A stretch of DNA of 64,000 nt from CAZDRX01 sp964508225 (GCA_964508225.1 CAZDRX010000009.1:1-64000), one strand, 5' to 3'. Shown: positions 17,441 through 26,584, numbered from the stretch's first letter. The notes: a model not told the origin generated them from the sequence alone. Translations and numbers: made by a program.

Positions 17441-19411
17441 ATGAACACCTCGCGTGCTTCAACACTGACGGCGATTGCGGGATTGTCACTGACCACCGCA
17501 TTTTTGGTGTTCTTCAGAATGAGTGGAGCCCTTGCAGAAGAGCAGAACACGATTCAGCTTCATGTGGGCGAGACGATGGAAATTGCAACGGATGCCACCT
17601 CAAGCGATGCACAGCACAGCTGGATTCTGACGAAAGAAAGAAAATTTCTGAGTGGTCAGCGCACCCGCTTCTTCCAGACACGACTCACGGAGCCCGGTAC
17701 CTACACGCTCGACGTGAGTGTGCAGAATCCGAAGAGCGGTGAAAATGCCCTCCGCACCTTCACACTCATCGTGAGCGATGCAGGAACTCCCCCGCTCCCC
17801 GAACAGACCGATCTCACGGTTCTGCCGCTGCGCGCTGCGGTGACGACCGAGCCTGCTTCCATGAACGGGATCGTTTACCTGCCGCCTGCCGGAGGTGTCG
17901 TGAAGATCGACGGTACGAAGTCCGAAGGAAAAATCGACGCCTACGCAATCGACCTCGACACAACGATGGACAGTGACAACGACGGCAATCCCGGCAATGA
18001 CCGCGACAACGAGGGCACGCTTTCCATGAAGACAGGCAGCGCCATCTACTTCTTCGGCATGCCGAAGCCCACGCCGCGCGCGATCCGGGTGACGGTCAGC
18101 GATCTCTCGGGCGCAGGACCTTCCTCACTCGATATTCCCCTGTCCTTCTCTTCGACACCCACAATCCCGTCATCCCCCACCCCGCCGATCCAGAATGTGA
18201 ACGGGCCCATCGTCATCGATCAAAAGGATCTCACGGTGTCCGTATCCGTGAAGACGGATGATCCGGCACTGCAGGGAAAACAACTCCTGTATGAGTGGGA
18301 CTTCGGCGACAAGAACAGGAGCCTTCTGAACACCCCGTCACATTCCTATGCGGCAGCGGGAACCTACGTCGTGACACTCATGATCCGGGATATCGCCACA
18401 GCCGAAATTCTGCAGAGTATCTCTGCCACGGTGCAGGTCTCCGAACCGGTTGCTCCCGTTTCCTCCGCATCATCGGTCGCCTCATCCGAGTCGTCGAGTG
18501 CCGGATCCGGCGGATCTGCTTCGTCCTTCTCGGTCTGGTCTGTGGCCAAGGTGCTTTTCATCATCCTTCTGCTCCTTGCACTCGCCGTCGGTCTGTACGC
18601 CGTGCTCACGTGGATCAAGAAGCGCACGACGAACTCCATCCAGCAAACGCTTGAGAAGATGGAAGAGACGATCGTGAAGAAGGATCCGAAGGAAGCTGTC
18701 GGTGAAACTCCTGCTCCCATGAAACTGAAGAAGGACATCGTCGATGTGACGCCGAGGAAGGCATCCGAAGAGATCGTGGAACGTGAAAAAGCCCGACCTG
18801 ACTTCCAGGCACAGCAGAGGCCGAACGAAACACCTGTTGCGAGTGCGGGACCGGTGCCTCCGTGGCTGAAGAATGCCGGCGATTCAGTGCAGAAAACACC
18901 TGCTCCTGTCGCTCCTGCTGCAGCGACTCCTGCCCCTGCCCCTGTTGCTGCACCTGCGGCTCCTGCCGCGCAAGGTCCCGTGCCCGCGTGGCTCAAGCCG
19001 GAAACAGAAGCCCCAAAGACTCCGTCAGTTCCTGCCGGACCCGTGGCGCCTGCACCTGCTTCGAAGCCCGTTGTCGTTGCCGCCCCTGCACCTGCGCCCG
19101 TACCCGCTTCCCCGAAGCCGACGCCTGTGCCAGTACCGAAACCCCAGCCGACCCCGAAGCCAGCACCCACGCCAGCCCCCGCTCCGGTGAACCCACCGAC
19201 CCCCGCAGCGGCTCCTGCACCGAAGCCGGCACCTGCTCCAGTGGCACCAAAAGCAGAGACTCCGAAGCCAACACCTGCCCCCGTACCGAAAGCCGAAGCT
19301 CCGAAGCCAATCCAGTCCAAGGCACCTGAGCAGCCGAAGCCTGCCCAGAGTACGCAGGACGGAAGCGATCCACCGATCGCCATCATTCAGGCGGACAGCA
19401 TCAGCAAATAA
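17441..19411 (+). CDS. Membrane-anchored PKD-domain protein with long Pro/Ala-rich tail
   Basis: The 656-residue protein has a signal peptide (residues 1 to about 33), two Ig-like extracellular regions, one PKD domain (about 258-345, with YEWDFGD and HSYAAAGTYVVTL), a Ser-rich spacer and one membrane helix (about 365-390, VAKVLFIILLLLALAVGLYAVL). After it come basic residues and about 260 residues rich in Pro, Ala and Lys, probably cytosolic. The tail contains two copies of the motif GPVP(P/A)WLK about 50 residues apart, which could be docking motifs. It is downstream of and probably co-transcribed with the pilin-like gene. Function unknown. Confidence 0.75.
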   Translation: MNTSRASTLTAIAGLSLTTAFLVFFRMSGALAEEQNTIQLHVGETMEIATDATSSDAQHSWILTKERKFLSGQRTRFFQTRLTEPGTYTLDVSVQNPKSGENALRTFTLIVSDAGTPPLPEQTDLTVLPLRAAVTTEPASMNGIVYLPPAGGVVKIDGTKSEGKIDAYAIDLDTTMDSDNDGNPGNDRDNEGTLSMKTGSAIYFFGMPKPTPRAIRVTVSDLSGAGPSSLDIPLSFSSTPTIPSSPTPPIQNVNGPIVIDQKDLTVSVSVKTDDPALQGKQLLYEWDFGDKNRSLLNTPSHSYAAAGTYVVTLMIRDIATAEILQSISATVQVSEPVAPVSSASSVASSESSSAGSGGSASSFSVWSVAKVLFIILLLLALAVGLYAVLTWIKKRTTNSIQQTLEKMEETIVKKDPKEAVGETPAPMKLKKDIVDVTPRKASEEIVEREKARPDFQAQQRPNETPVASAGPVPPWLKNAGDSVQKTPAPVAPAAATPAPAPVAAPAAPAAQGPVPAWLKPETEAPKTPSVPAGPVAPAPASKPVVVAAPAPAPVPASPKPTPVPVPKPQPTPKPAPTPAPAPVNPPTPAAAPAPKPAPAPVAPKAETPKPTPAPVPKAEAPKPIQSKAPEQPKPAQSTQDGSDPPIAIIQADSISK

Positions 19412-19412
19412 A

Positions 19413-19446
19413 AGAGAACCCCCGGAAACACCGGAGGCTCTCTTTG
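19413..19446. terminator. Bidirectional terminator between convergent genes
   Basis: A GC-rich hairpin (GAGAACCCCCGG / CCGGAGGCTCTC, loop AAACA) has TTTG on the plus side and TTTTATTT on the minus side. It ends the PKD gene and the convergent SLH beta-propeller gene. Confidence 0.8.
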
Positions 19447-19456
19447 TCATACGTGT

Positions 19457-22033
19457 TCAGAACGAGAGAGGCATCGGCACGGGATACGTTCCCTCGTTGC
19501 CCGCTTCGATGGCGAGCGGAAGGGAACCGTCCTCGCGAAGCGACGAAAGACCGTTTGCTTTGATCTTTGCCTCGGAGAGCGTGAAGAGCTCTTCGCCGAC
19601 GCGGACGATCCGATCGATATCGAGACCGCTTTGGTCGTACCAGTAGTCTCCGGCCTTCAGGAAGTCATCCGAGGTGTGATGGCTGATCTTCCCCTTGAGC
19701 GAGAAGCCTGTCCCGATATCAAAAGAGTAGACGTACGCACCTTGGAAGACGGCCGACGTATCGGCTGCCCACTCATTCTCCTTCGGGGTCGTACGCTTCT
19801 CATACACCGTGACAGGGAAGGAGAGAATCCCGCGCTCCGGGTCGAAGAGGAGTGCCTTGTGATCGTAGAGGAGCGGACTGTCCGTACCGCGTGCACCGAT
19901 CACTTCCTTGTGAATCTCCTTCGGATTCTCGACATCACTGACATCGAAGAGTGCGACTTTCATGCCGAGGACAGCGGTGTAGTACACCGCATCATCGGAG
20001 TGGACTTTGTCCTTGTCGATCGACTCATCCACTTCCTTCCCGAAACCGAGGAGATGTGTGGCATCCACAGGATGCAGGTAGTTGCTGTAGCCCGGGATCT
20101 TCAGTTTGCCGAGAATCTTCGGACTCCTCGGGGAGGAAAGGTCGATGACGAAGAGCGGATCGACCTGCTTGAAGGTGACCATGTACGCGCGGTCACCCAT
20201 GAAACGAACCGAGTAGATGCTCTCTCCGGGCGCAATGCCCTCCACGGAGCCGACGGTGTCCATGCCGGATGATTCCAGAACGTAGAGATTGTTCGTCGAC
20301 TTGGCTTCGGTTCCTGCTGCATTCCACGAGGGGCTGATGGTGGTCGCAATGCGGAACGTGTCGCCCTGCTCATCCATACTGAACTGATTCAGGATATGAC
20401 CGGGAACCGATCCCTGAGCCTTGAACGCAGTGCCGTTGCCTTCGTAGGCAAAGCGGTAGACCGTCGTCTTCTGCTGGGAGTCTCCGCCCTTTGCATGCCA
20501 GGAATAGGACCAATCGGGAGCCGCGACGTAGAGATTCTTCAGACTGGCGTAGACGTTCTGGCCATTCCCGAGAATGACGGTGCGGCCGACTTCGGCAGAA
20601 CCCTGCAGAGGGATACTCGCGACCACGAGATACTCGGGGCGCGGGACTCTCGGGAGGATCGTGACATCATCGCAATCAGCGACGGGCTTGTCCTTGAGCT
20701 TGAGGGCGGAGTCGTCGTACACCGGAACGAGTGCTGCGGCACTCGATTCCTTCTTCTCCCTGTACGTGCCGTACCAGCGCGTGCCGGAACTCATGACGAG
20801 GAGCATCTTGTCACCGACGAGACGCGAGGAGATGGTATTACCTTCGAATGCGAGCGAGCGTGTCTCTTTCGGATGCGCCTTGTCGGAGACATCGAAGATC
20901 CTGACGCCGGCCTTCTGCACGAACCAGATCGGGGGATAGATCATCATTTTGCCGCTCATGCTGTCTTCCATCATCGGGGTCGGAGCATTCTGCACCGATA
21001 CCTGACCAGTGACCGCGAGGCGGTTGCCGGAAATGTACAGATCCTGCGGAATAAAACCCGTGAACGATGTGGTGGAGACCACTTTCATGTTCTGCGGATC
21101 ACGGACATCGACGATACGGACTTTGGAATCACGGCGGCTCACGATGTAGAGGTACGCACCGTCCGTCTTCACGCGATCACCTTCGTCGACACCCTCCACC
21201 TGTACGTTCGTCTTGGAAAAATCATCACTGCCGGCGGAGACCGGCGACACCGTCTGCGTAGCCTTGCCTGTCGCCATGGGTGCGGCAACAGCGTCTTCCA
21301 TCATCATGCCGCGGTTATAGAGCACGGGATCGCCGTAGCCCGGTTGTGCGGATTCCGTGAATGCACGGAGATCGGTGCAGGATTTGGCAAGCTGCGGCTC
21401 ATCGGACGCAAGATTCACCTTCATATCGGGATACTTCACGTTGAGGAGGCCTTTGCTCGGCTGATCGGTCTTCTCCTCCGAAAGCCTCCACATCATCTCG
21501 GCCATCTCGCCGCGCCTCAAATCGGAGTCGAGTCCGGCGACGGTCGGAGGGATCGCCTTGGAGGATTCGAGCGCGCGACCGTAGCCCTCATACCACTCCC
21601 CTCCATTACTCTCGGTGTGCTGGCTGTAGGCCAGTGAGAGCATCTTGCTCGCCTCCACGAAGTTGATGGGGTCTTCCGGGTGGAATGTGCCATCGGGGTA
21701 TCCGGAGACAATCCCCTCTTCTTTCGCGATACAGACGTAACGGGCAAACCACTCGTTCGTCACATCGGGGAAACAGTTCGCCATGTCCGCGGATACTTCG
21801 CCGCGGCTCTCGAGGAGAATCTTCAGAAACTCCGCACGGTTGATCCCGTCGAGGGGTTTGAACGAACCGTCTGCGTAGCCTTGAATCACGCCCTTCTGCT
21901 GCAGCGCCTCAATGGCGGTGCTATATCCCGTCTTGGTGGAGACATCGCTGAATGCCAGCGCAGAGGGAAGGAACTGGGATGCGATCGCAAGACCGGTGGT
22001 CAGTGCGATGAATCGGTGGAAACGTCCTGACAT
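19457..22033 (-). CDS. Secreted SLH-domain beta-propeller protein
   Basis: The 858-residue protein has a signal peptide (RFIALTTGLAIASQFLPSALA), three SLH domains (residues about 28-200; the first two contain QGYADGSFKPLDGINRAEF and SGYPDGTFHPEDPIN, the third is degenerate) and a large beta-propeller of the PF09826 type starting at VQVEGVDEGDRVKTDGAYLYIV. SLH domains tie proteins to cell-wall polymers or an S-layer; PF09826 propellers are secreted and of unknown role. ATG 22033 gives a clean signal peptide. TACAAT (22061-22066) on the minus strand gives a leader of about 25 bases. Confidence 0.88.
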   Translation of the reverse strand: MSGRFHRFIALTTGLAIASQFLPSALAFSDVSTKTGYSTAIEALQQKGVIQGYADGSFKPLDGINRAEFLKILLESRGEVSADMANCFPDVTNEWFARYVCIAKEEGIVSGYPDGTFHPEDPINFVEASKMLSLAYSQHTESNGGEWYEGYGRALESSKAIPPTVAGLDSDLRRGEMAEMMWRLSEEKTDQPSKGLLNVKYPDMKVNLASDEPQLAKSCTDLRAFTESAQPGYGDPVLYNRGMMMEDAVAAPMATGKATQTVSPVSAGSDDFSKTNVQVEGVDEGDRVKTDGAYLYIVSRRDSKVRIVDVRDPQNMKVVSTTSFTGFIPQDLYISGNRLAVTGQVSVQNAPTPMMEDSMSGKMMIYPPIWFVQKAGVRIFDVSDKAHPKETRSLAFEGNTISSRLVGDKMLLVMSSGTRWYGTYREKKESSAAALVPVYDDSALKLKDKPVADCDDVTILPRVPRPEYLVVASIPLQGSAEVGRTVILGNGQNVYASLKNLYVAAPDWSYSWHAKGGDSQQKTTVYRFAYEGNGTAFKAQGSVPGHILNQFSMDEQGDTFRIATTISPSWNAAGTEAKSTNNLYVLESSGMDTVGSVEGIAPGESIYSVRFMGDRAYMVTFKQVDPLFVIDLSSPRSPKILGKLKIPGYSNYLHPVDATHLLGFGKEVDESIDKDKVHSDDAVYYTAVLGMKVALFDVSDVENPKEIHKEVIGARGTDSPLLYDHKALLFDPERGILSFPVTVYEKRTTPKENEWAADTSAVFQGAYVYSFDIGTGFSLKGKISHHTSDDFLKAGDYWYDQSGLDIDRIVRVGEELFTLSEAKIKANGLSSLREDGSLPLAIEAGNEGTYPVPMPLSF

Positions 22034-22172
22034 GATGAAGGTGGGAAAAGAAGTAGTGCCATTGTAGACGGCCACCCCCTGCGGAACTTACACGAAGACA
22101 ACACTCCTGCTCCGACGGCACGTGTATTTGTATGCGGCTGCGGGATACGATCGCTGTGATGTGTGTGATGAC

Positions 22173-22250
22173 TGGGGCGATCGATGGGGCTCGAACCCAC
22201 GACCCTCTGGACCACAACCAGATGCTCTAACCAGCTGAGCTACGATCGCC
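22173..22250 (-). tRNA. tRNA-His (anticodon GUG)
   Basis: On the minus strand, GCGATCG pairs with CGATCGC; an extra 5' G at 22250 faces C73 (22176), the His identity pair. The anticodon stem TCTGG/CCAGA closes TTGTGGT, giving GTG. T arm TGGGTTCGAGCCCCA is present and CCA is encoded (22173-22175). The gene is divergent from hisS, which charges it. Confidence 0.96.
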
Positions 22251-22305
22251 ATATGTTTCGTCCGTGTAAAGATCTGTCGCAGGCGAGCATAGTTCTCTTT
22301 TGGAC

Positions 22306-22322
22306 GCCTCGCTACGCGAGGC
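22306..22322. repeat. Perfect inverted repeat beside the tRNA-His fragment
   Basis: GCCTCGC (22306-22312), TAC, GCGAGGC (22316-22322): a perfect 7-bp stem with a 3-base loop. No T-run follows on either strand, so it is not a typical terminator. Confidence 0.7.
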
Positions 22323-22326
22323 TAGG

Positions 22327-22349
22327 CCAGCTGAGCTACGATCGCCATA
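22327..22349 (-). repeat. Duplicated 5' part of tRNA-His (tRNA fragment)
   Basis: Twenty-three bases identical to 22231-22253 (the 5' acceptor strand, the D arm and three upstream bases) recur 96 bases away, in the same orientation and upstream of the real tRNA. No 3' half follows; instead there is a perfect 7-bp hairpin at 22306-22322. It looks like a remnant of a duplication or insertion. Confidence 0.85.
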
Positions 22350-22386
22350 CCTTGTCTAGACGCGCTTCCAATGCGAAGCCGAGCCA

Positions 22387-22415
22387 TTGTAGCTGAAATC
22401 GTCTTCCGGTACACT
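22387..22415 (+). promoter_or_regulatory. hisS promoter, overlapping a possible minus-strand -10 for tRNA-His
   Basis: TTGTAG (22387-22392), 17 bases, TACACT (22410-22415), then 7 bases to the hisS ATG. Bases 22386-22391 read on the minus strand are TACAAT, a good -10 for a transcript running through the tRNA fragment into tRNA-His, so the two divergent promoters would share bases. No clear -35 was found for the minus direction. Confidence 0.6.
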
Positions 22416-22422
22416 ACCCCGC

Positions 22423-23775
22423 ATGGCCGAGCTCAAATACCGATCACCGAAGGGCGTGCACGACGTGCTCCCCGCAGACCACCAATACCTCACGTACATC
22501 AAGAAAGCCGTGCGTCACCGCGCGCGTCAGGCCGGTTACAAGCGCATCGATCCGCCGATCTTCGAGGAACGCGCGCTCTTCGAGCGTGGCATCGGATCGC
22601 ACACGGACATCGTGGAGAAGGAGCTCTTCGCCGTCGGCAGGAAGAACAGCGACACCGCTGACAAAGAGTACGCACTCCGTCCGGAATTCACGGCCGGCAT
22701 CTGCCGGAGCTTCATCGAACAGGGCATGCAGGAGCTCCCGCAGCCCGTCGAACTCTATGCCATCGGTCCGTGCTTCCGTTACGACCGTCCGCAGAAGGGT
22801 CGCTACCGTCAGTTCCACCAGTTCGACTTCGAGGTCATCGGTCTCTCCGACCCTTCCATCGACGCACAGCTCATCCACATGATCGTGAAGATCTTCAACG
22901 ATCTCCACATCCTCGAACGCCTCAATCTGCAGGTGAACAACATTGGCGCTCCGGCCGACCGGCAGGCGTACGTGGAAGCGTTGAAGGATTACTTCACCGG
23001 TAAGGAGAGGAATCTCCCCGAACTCGACCGTGAGCGCCTCAAGCACAATCCGCTGCGCCTTCTCGACTCCAAGGAAGAGGACACGCAGATTCTCGTGAAG
23101 ATGGCTCCCAAGCTCTCACAGTTCCTCAGTCCGGAGAGCAGGCAGTACCACGAGACACTCCTCGAATATCTCACGGAACTCGGGATCAAGTTCACGGAGA
23201 ATGAAGGTCTCGTGCGCGGACTCGACTACTACAACCAGACCGTTTTCGAATTCTGGGACAATTCCACCGGCGCGCAGAACGCCGTCGGCGGAGGAGGACG
23301 CTACGACTATCTCGTGGAGCAGCTTGGTGGAAAGCCGACACCCGGCGTCGGATTCGCCGGAGGGATGGAACGCATCATGTGGCACATGCAGGAAGCCGGC
23401 GTGGAAGCCCCGAACAAGGATCAGGTCGACGTGTTCGTGGCGCAGCTCGGTCCGGAAGCGAAGAAGAAGTGTCTCCAGCTCGTGAGCAAGCTCCGCGACC
23501 TCGGTGTCCACACCGTGGGTGCGCTGGGTGAAGCGAGCCTCAAGAGCCAGATGCGCCTCGCCGACCGTTTCCAGGCGAAGTACTGTCTCCTCCTCGGCCA
23601 GATCGAGGTCAAAGAAGGCACGATCATCCTGAAGGACATGTCCGCCGGCAAGCAGAAGCAGATCCCGTTCGACAAAGCGATTCCGGAGGTGATCAAGGCG
23701 CTCGGCAAGAGCAATCTCGACACGTACTCGATCAAAGATCACCTCGGCGAATTTGCGGATCCGGGAGAAGGCTGA
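22423..23775 (+). CDS. hisS: Histidyl-tRNA synthetase
   Basis: The 450-residue class II synthetase has motif 1 near GYKRIDPPIFEE, motif 2 with CFRYDRPQKGRYRQFHQFDFE, the His-specific segments LVRGLDYYNQTVFE and GGGGRYDYL, motif 3 in VGFAGGMERI, and the C-terminal anticodon-binding domain (VDVFVAQLG onward). Length is normal. The ATG is only 7 bases after the -10 TACACT and there is no Shine-Dalgarno site. It is divergent from its own tRNA. Its TGA abuts the TCA of the next, convergent gene (palindrome TGATCA). Confidence 0.96.
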   Translation: MAELKYRSPKGVHDVLPADHQYLTYIKKAVRHRARQAGYKRIDPPIFEERALFERGIGSHTDIVEKELFAVGRKNSDTADKEYALRPEFTAGICRSFIEQGMQELPQPVELYAIGPCFRYDRPQKGRYRQFHQFDFEVIGLSDPSIDAQLIHMIVKIFNDLHILERLNLQVNNIGAPADRQAYVEALKDYFTGKERNLPELDRERLKHNPLRLLDSKEEDTQILVKMAPKLSQFLSPESRQYHETLLEYLTELGIKFTENEGLVRGLDYYNQTVFEFWDNSTGAQNAVGGGGRYDYLVEQLGGKPTPGVGFAGGMERIMWHMQEAGVEAPNKDQVDVFVAQLGPEAKKKCLQLVSKLRDLGVHTVGALGEASLKSQMRLADRFQAKYCLLLGQIEVKEGTIILKDMSAGKQKQIPFDKAIPEVIKALGKSNLDTYSIKDHLGEFADPGEG

Positions 23776-24003
23776 TCAGAAAACCGAGAGCGCACTCTGC
23801 ACGATCACGTAACACGCGAGCGCAAACCACTCGACCATCGCGATGATGATGCCCCAGACGCAGAACCAGATGATCGCGTCGTGCTTCTGCCCTGCGGCGT
23901 ACGCCTTAAGGTACTTCCACGTCGTAAACCAGATTCCGAGCGGCCAGAAGAGGATAATGGCCAGTGCCGCGGGAACGGTGAGCTGAATCATAGGATCAGA
24001 CAT
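23776..24003 (-). CDS. Small two- or three-helix membrane protein
   Basis: The 75-residue hydrophobic protein has helices near AALAIILFWPLGIWF and IIWFCVWGIIIAMVEWFALACYVIV. Its ATG overlaps the end of gyrB by 8 bases, so translation is probably coupled to gyrB. I do not recognise a family. A second in-frame ATG four codons in is an alternative start. Confidence 0.6.
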   Translation of the reverse strand: MSDPMIQLTVPAALAIILFWPLGIWFTTWKYLKAYAAGQKHDAIIWFCVWGIIIAMVEWFALACYVIVQSALSVF

Positions 24004-26059
24004 CCAGGTTCTTCACACCCTTCGCGTGCGTCTGAATGAACTTCTTGCGCGGGGCGACATCAGCACCCATGAGCGTCGTGAAGATGGCATCGGCTGCTTC
24101 GGCGTCCTCCAGTGTGACACGGAGCATCGTGCGCTTGGTCGGATCCATCGTCGTATCCCAGAGCTGATCGGGGTGCATGTCACCGAGACCCTTGTACCGC
24201 TGGATGCCCACTTTCTTTTTCTTCTTCACGGGAGCGGCAAGCTCCACTTTGCCCTTCGCACCCTTCTTCGGCTGCACCTCTTCGGCTGTCTCCTCCTCTT
24301 CGGGGATATCCTCATCGGACGTCTCGAGTTCTTTGGCTTCCACACCCCACTCCTTCAGGATGGCATCACGCTCCTTCTCGTTGAAGGCGTAGCGCGACTC
24401 CTTGCCCATCGAGACTTTGTAGAGCGGTGACTGTGCAATGTAGAGGTGTCCCTGCTCGATGAGTTCGCGGAAGTAACGGTAGTACAAAGTCAGGATGAGC
24501 GTGCGGATGTGCGCGCCGTCGACGTCGGCATCCGTCATGATCACGATACGGTTGTAGCGGAGTTTCGTGATGTCCTTCACCTCACCGATGCCCATACCCA
24601 TCGCAATGATGAGCGACTTCACCTCATTGTTCGCGAGCATCTTGTCGAGGCGGGCCTGCTCGACGTTGAGAATCTTTCCTTTGATCGGAAGAATGGCCTG
24701 GAACTCGCGGTTTCTGCCCTGCTTGGCAGAGCCTCCGGCAGAGTCTCCCTCGACGATGAAGATCTCGCATTCGTCGGGATTCCGTGAGCTGCAGTCGGCA
24801 AGCTTGCCCGGAAGCGTCATGCCCTCGAGCGCACCTTTGCGGATCACAGCATCGCGTGCAGCTCTGGCGGCCATACGGGCGCGTGCTGCAAGCAGACACT
24901 TTCCCACAACCTCGCGGGCGTCGCTCGGGTGCTCTTCGAAGTACTCAGCGAGCTTCTCGTTCACGACCGTTTCCACCGTGGTCTTCATCTCGGCATTGCC
25001 GAGCTTGCTCTTCGTCTGACCTTCGAACTGCGGTTCCTTCAGGCGGACGGAGATCACAGCAGCGAGACCCTCGCGAACGTCATCTGCGGTGAGGTTCTCA
25101 TCCTTCTCCTTGAGCAGGCTCTCCTTGCGGGCGTACGCGTTGATCGTGCGCGTGAGCGCGGCCTTGAAGCCGGTGAGGTGGGTTCCTCCTTCTGTGGTGT
25201 GAATGTTGTTGGCGAACGTGATCGTCTGATCCTGGAATGCCTGACTGTACTGGAGCGCGACTTCCACGAAGCCGTCGGCTTCCTCCTTCTCAAACCAGAT
25301 CACATCGCCGATGCCCTGCGTATTGTGATTGAGGTGACGGACGTAGGCAGCAACACCTCCCTCGAAATGGAAACGGTAGAGGCGGGGAAGATTCAGATCC
25401 TCCTCGGGACGCTTTTCACGCTCGTCCATGACGGACACCGTGATCCCTCTCGTGAGGTACGCCTGCTGACGGAAGTGCGCGAGGATCGTCGAGAGGCCCA
25501 TCGTGAGCGTGTCGAAGATCTGCTTGTCCGGAAGAAACTTGATGAGCGTTCCGTGGGGCTTGTCGGTCTTACCGATTTTTTTGACGTCAGCCTTCGGTTT
25601 GCCGCGCTCGTACTCCTGCATGTAAATGACGCCATCGCGGAAGACCTCAGCGCGCATGTAGCTGCTGAGTGCGTTCACGACGGACGAACCGACTCCGTGA
25701 AGACCTCCCGACACTTTGTATCCGGAATCGTCGCCGCCGAATTTGCCTCCGGCGTGGAGCACGGTGAGCACCGTCTCGAGCGCGGACTTCTTCGTCTTCG
25801 GGTGAATATCGACGGGAATACCGCGTCCGTTGTCTTCGACACTCACGGCTCCGTCGTCATGAAACGTCACCGTGATGTGATCAGCGTGACCGGCCATCGC
25901 TTCATCGATGGAGTTGTCGACGATCTCATAGACACAGTGATGGAGACCGCGCTGGTCGGTAGAACCGATATACATTCCGGGGCGCTTGCGGACAGGCTCG
26001 AGTCCTTCAAGAACCTGAATTTTCGCGGCGTCGTACGTTGATGCTTTTTCGGGGGGCAT
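23996..26059 (-). CDS. gyrB: DNA gyrase subunit B
   Basis: The 687-residue GyrB has the GHKL ATPase N-terminus (EIVDNSIDEA; GRGIPVD; GGLHGVGSSVVNALS), the transducer domain, the TOPRIM domain (EGDSAGGSAKQGRNR; MTDADVDGAHIRTL) and the C-terminal QRYKGLGDMHPDQLWDTTMDP and FIQTHAKGV motifs. A charged insert rich in Glu and Lys (about residues 565-605) lies in the TOPRIM region before QRYKGLG. It supplies ATP-driven negative supercoiling together with GyrA (not in the window). Promoter TTGATT (26094-26099), 17 bases, TACACT (26071-26076), 11 bases to the ATG. ParE is less likely from the C-terminal motifs. Confidence 0.93.
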   Translation of the reverse strand: MPPEKASTYDAAKIQVLEGLEPVRKRPGMYIGSTDQRGLHHCVYEIVDNSIDEAMAGHADHITVTFHDDGAVSVEDNGRGIPVDIHPKTKKSALETVLTVLHAGGKFGGDDSGYKVSGGLHGVGSSVVNALSSYMRAEVFRDGVIYMQEYERGKPKADVKKIGKTDKPHGTLIKFLPDKQIFDTLTMGLSTILAHFRQQAYLTRGITVSVMDEREKRPEEDLNLPRLYRFHFEGGVAAYVRHLNHNTQGIGDVIWFEKEEADGFVEVALQYSQAFQDQTITFANNIHTTEGGTHLTGFKAALTRTINAYARKESLLKEKDENLTADDVREGLAAVISVRLKEPQFEGQTKSKLGNAEMKTTVETVVNEKLAEYFEEHPSDAREVVGKCLLAARARMAARAARDAVIRKGALEGMTLPGKLADCSSRNPDECEIFIVEGDSAGGSAKQGRNREFQAILPIKGKILNVEQARLDKMLANNEVKSLIIAMGMGIGEVKDITKLRYNRIVIMTDADVDGAHIRTLILTLYYRYFRELIEQGHLYIAQSPLYKVSMGKESRYAFNEKERDAILKEWGVEAKELETSDEDIPEEEETAEEVQPKKGAKGKVELAAPVKKKKKVGIQRYKGLGDMHPDQLWDTTMDPTKRTMLRVTLEDAEAADAIFTTLMGADVAPRKKFIQTHAKGVKNLDV

Positions 26060-26168
26060 AAGTCTCGGGCAGTGTAGTGAGAAGAGTGTGGAGAATCAAT
26101 CCTCGGATAATGCCGGGTTCGTGGCTTTCTGTTGCGGGAAATTTTTGACAGAACATCACTATTATTAC

Positions 26169-26197
26169 TTGATAATACATTGGATTTCTTGTACTCT
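26169..26197 (+). promoter_or_regulatory. csrA promoter and 5' leader with three GGA motifs
   Basis: TTGATA (26169-26174), 17 bases, TACTCT (26192-26197). The inferred leader (about 26204-26285) carries three GGA triplets (in caGGAtc, gGGActc and aaGGAtt); the last forms the Shine-Dalgarno site 8 bases before the ATG. CsrA binds A/UGGA motifs, so self-repression is plausible. A second TTGACA lies at about 26145 without a matching -10. Confidence 0.55.
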
Positions 26198-26285
26198 GCG
26201 CGTGTGTCCCAAACAGGATCCAACGTCCGCGACGAAGCGGGCACCTGTCTATGGGACTCCATGGCTCACATAAAGGATTATTGCC

Positions 26286-26501
26286 ATGCTGGTTCTTTCC
26301 CGAAAGCCTCCCGTCAAGGGAGCACAGCCCACCGCACGTCAACAGATCGTGGTCAACGGCCCCGCCGTGATCACCATCCTCGATGTGCAGGGTAACAACG
26401 TCTCTGTCGGGGTGGAGGCTGACCCTTCGGTCAGTATCCGCCGCGGCGAAGTGGGCGACGTTCCTGGTGAGGGGGCTAACGAAAGCGAGTCACTGGAGTG
26501 A
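26286..26501 (+). CDS. csrA: Carbon storage regulator CsrA/RsmA-like RNA-binding protein
   Basis: The 71-residue protein opens with the family signature MLVLSRKP, has the ITILDVQGNNVSVGVEADPSVSIRRGEV strand-turn pattern, and ends with an acidic tail. CsrA dimers bind GGA loops near start codons and block or stabilise translation. Compared with typical CsrA there is an insertion of about 7 residues (VKGAQPT) after the first strand and a shortened C-terminal helix. It is one of the few genes here with a long leader and a clear Shine-Dalgarno site (AAAGGA). CsrA is rare in CPR genomes. Confidence 0.85.
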   Translation: MLVLSRKPPVKGAQPTARQQIVVNGPAVITILDVQGNNVSVGVEADPSVSIRRGEVGDVPGEGANESESLE

Positions 26502-26525
26502 TTCGTGAACCAAACCGTTTGACTA

Positions 26526-26584
26526 GTCGGGCTTGCCCGGTTGGTCAGGAGGTCGCAGGGATTCATTCCTGCGACCTTTTTTTC
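26526..26584 (+). terminator. csrA terminator with preceding hairpin
   Basis: Stem GGTCGCAGG / CCTGCGACC (26551-26576) around a loop ATTCATT is followed by a run of T (26577-26583): a strong intrinsic terminator. Just upstream a second hairpin has the stem CGGGC/GCCCG (about 26528-26539). Confidence 0.9.

Noticed and set aside
22306..22349. Phage attachment site at tRNA-His
   Set aside because: Integration at tRNAs normally duplicates the 3' end; the copy here is of the 5' half and no integrase gene is present, so it is recorded as a fragment of unknown origin.
24929..26041. Plus-strand open frame of 370 codons opposite gyrB
   Set aside because: Antisense shadow of the strongly conserved gyrB; no recognisable domain.
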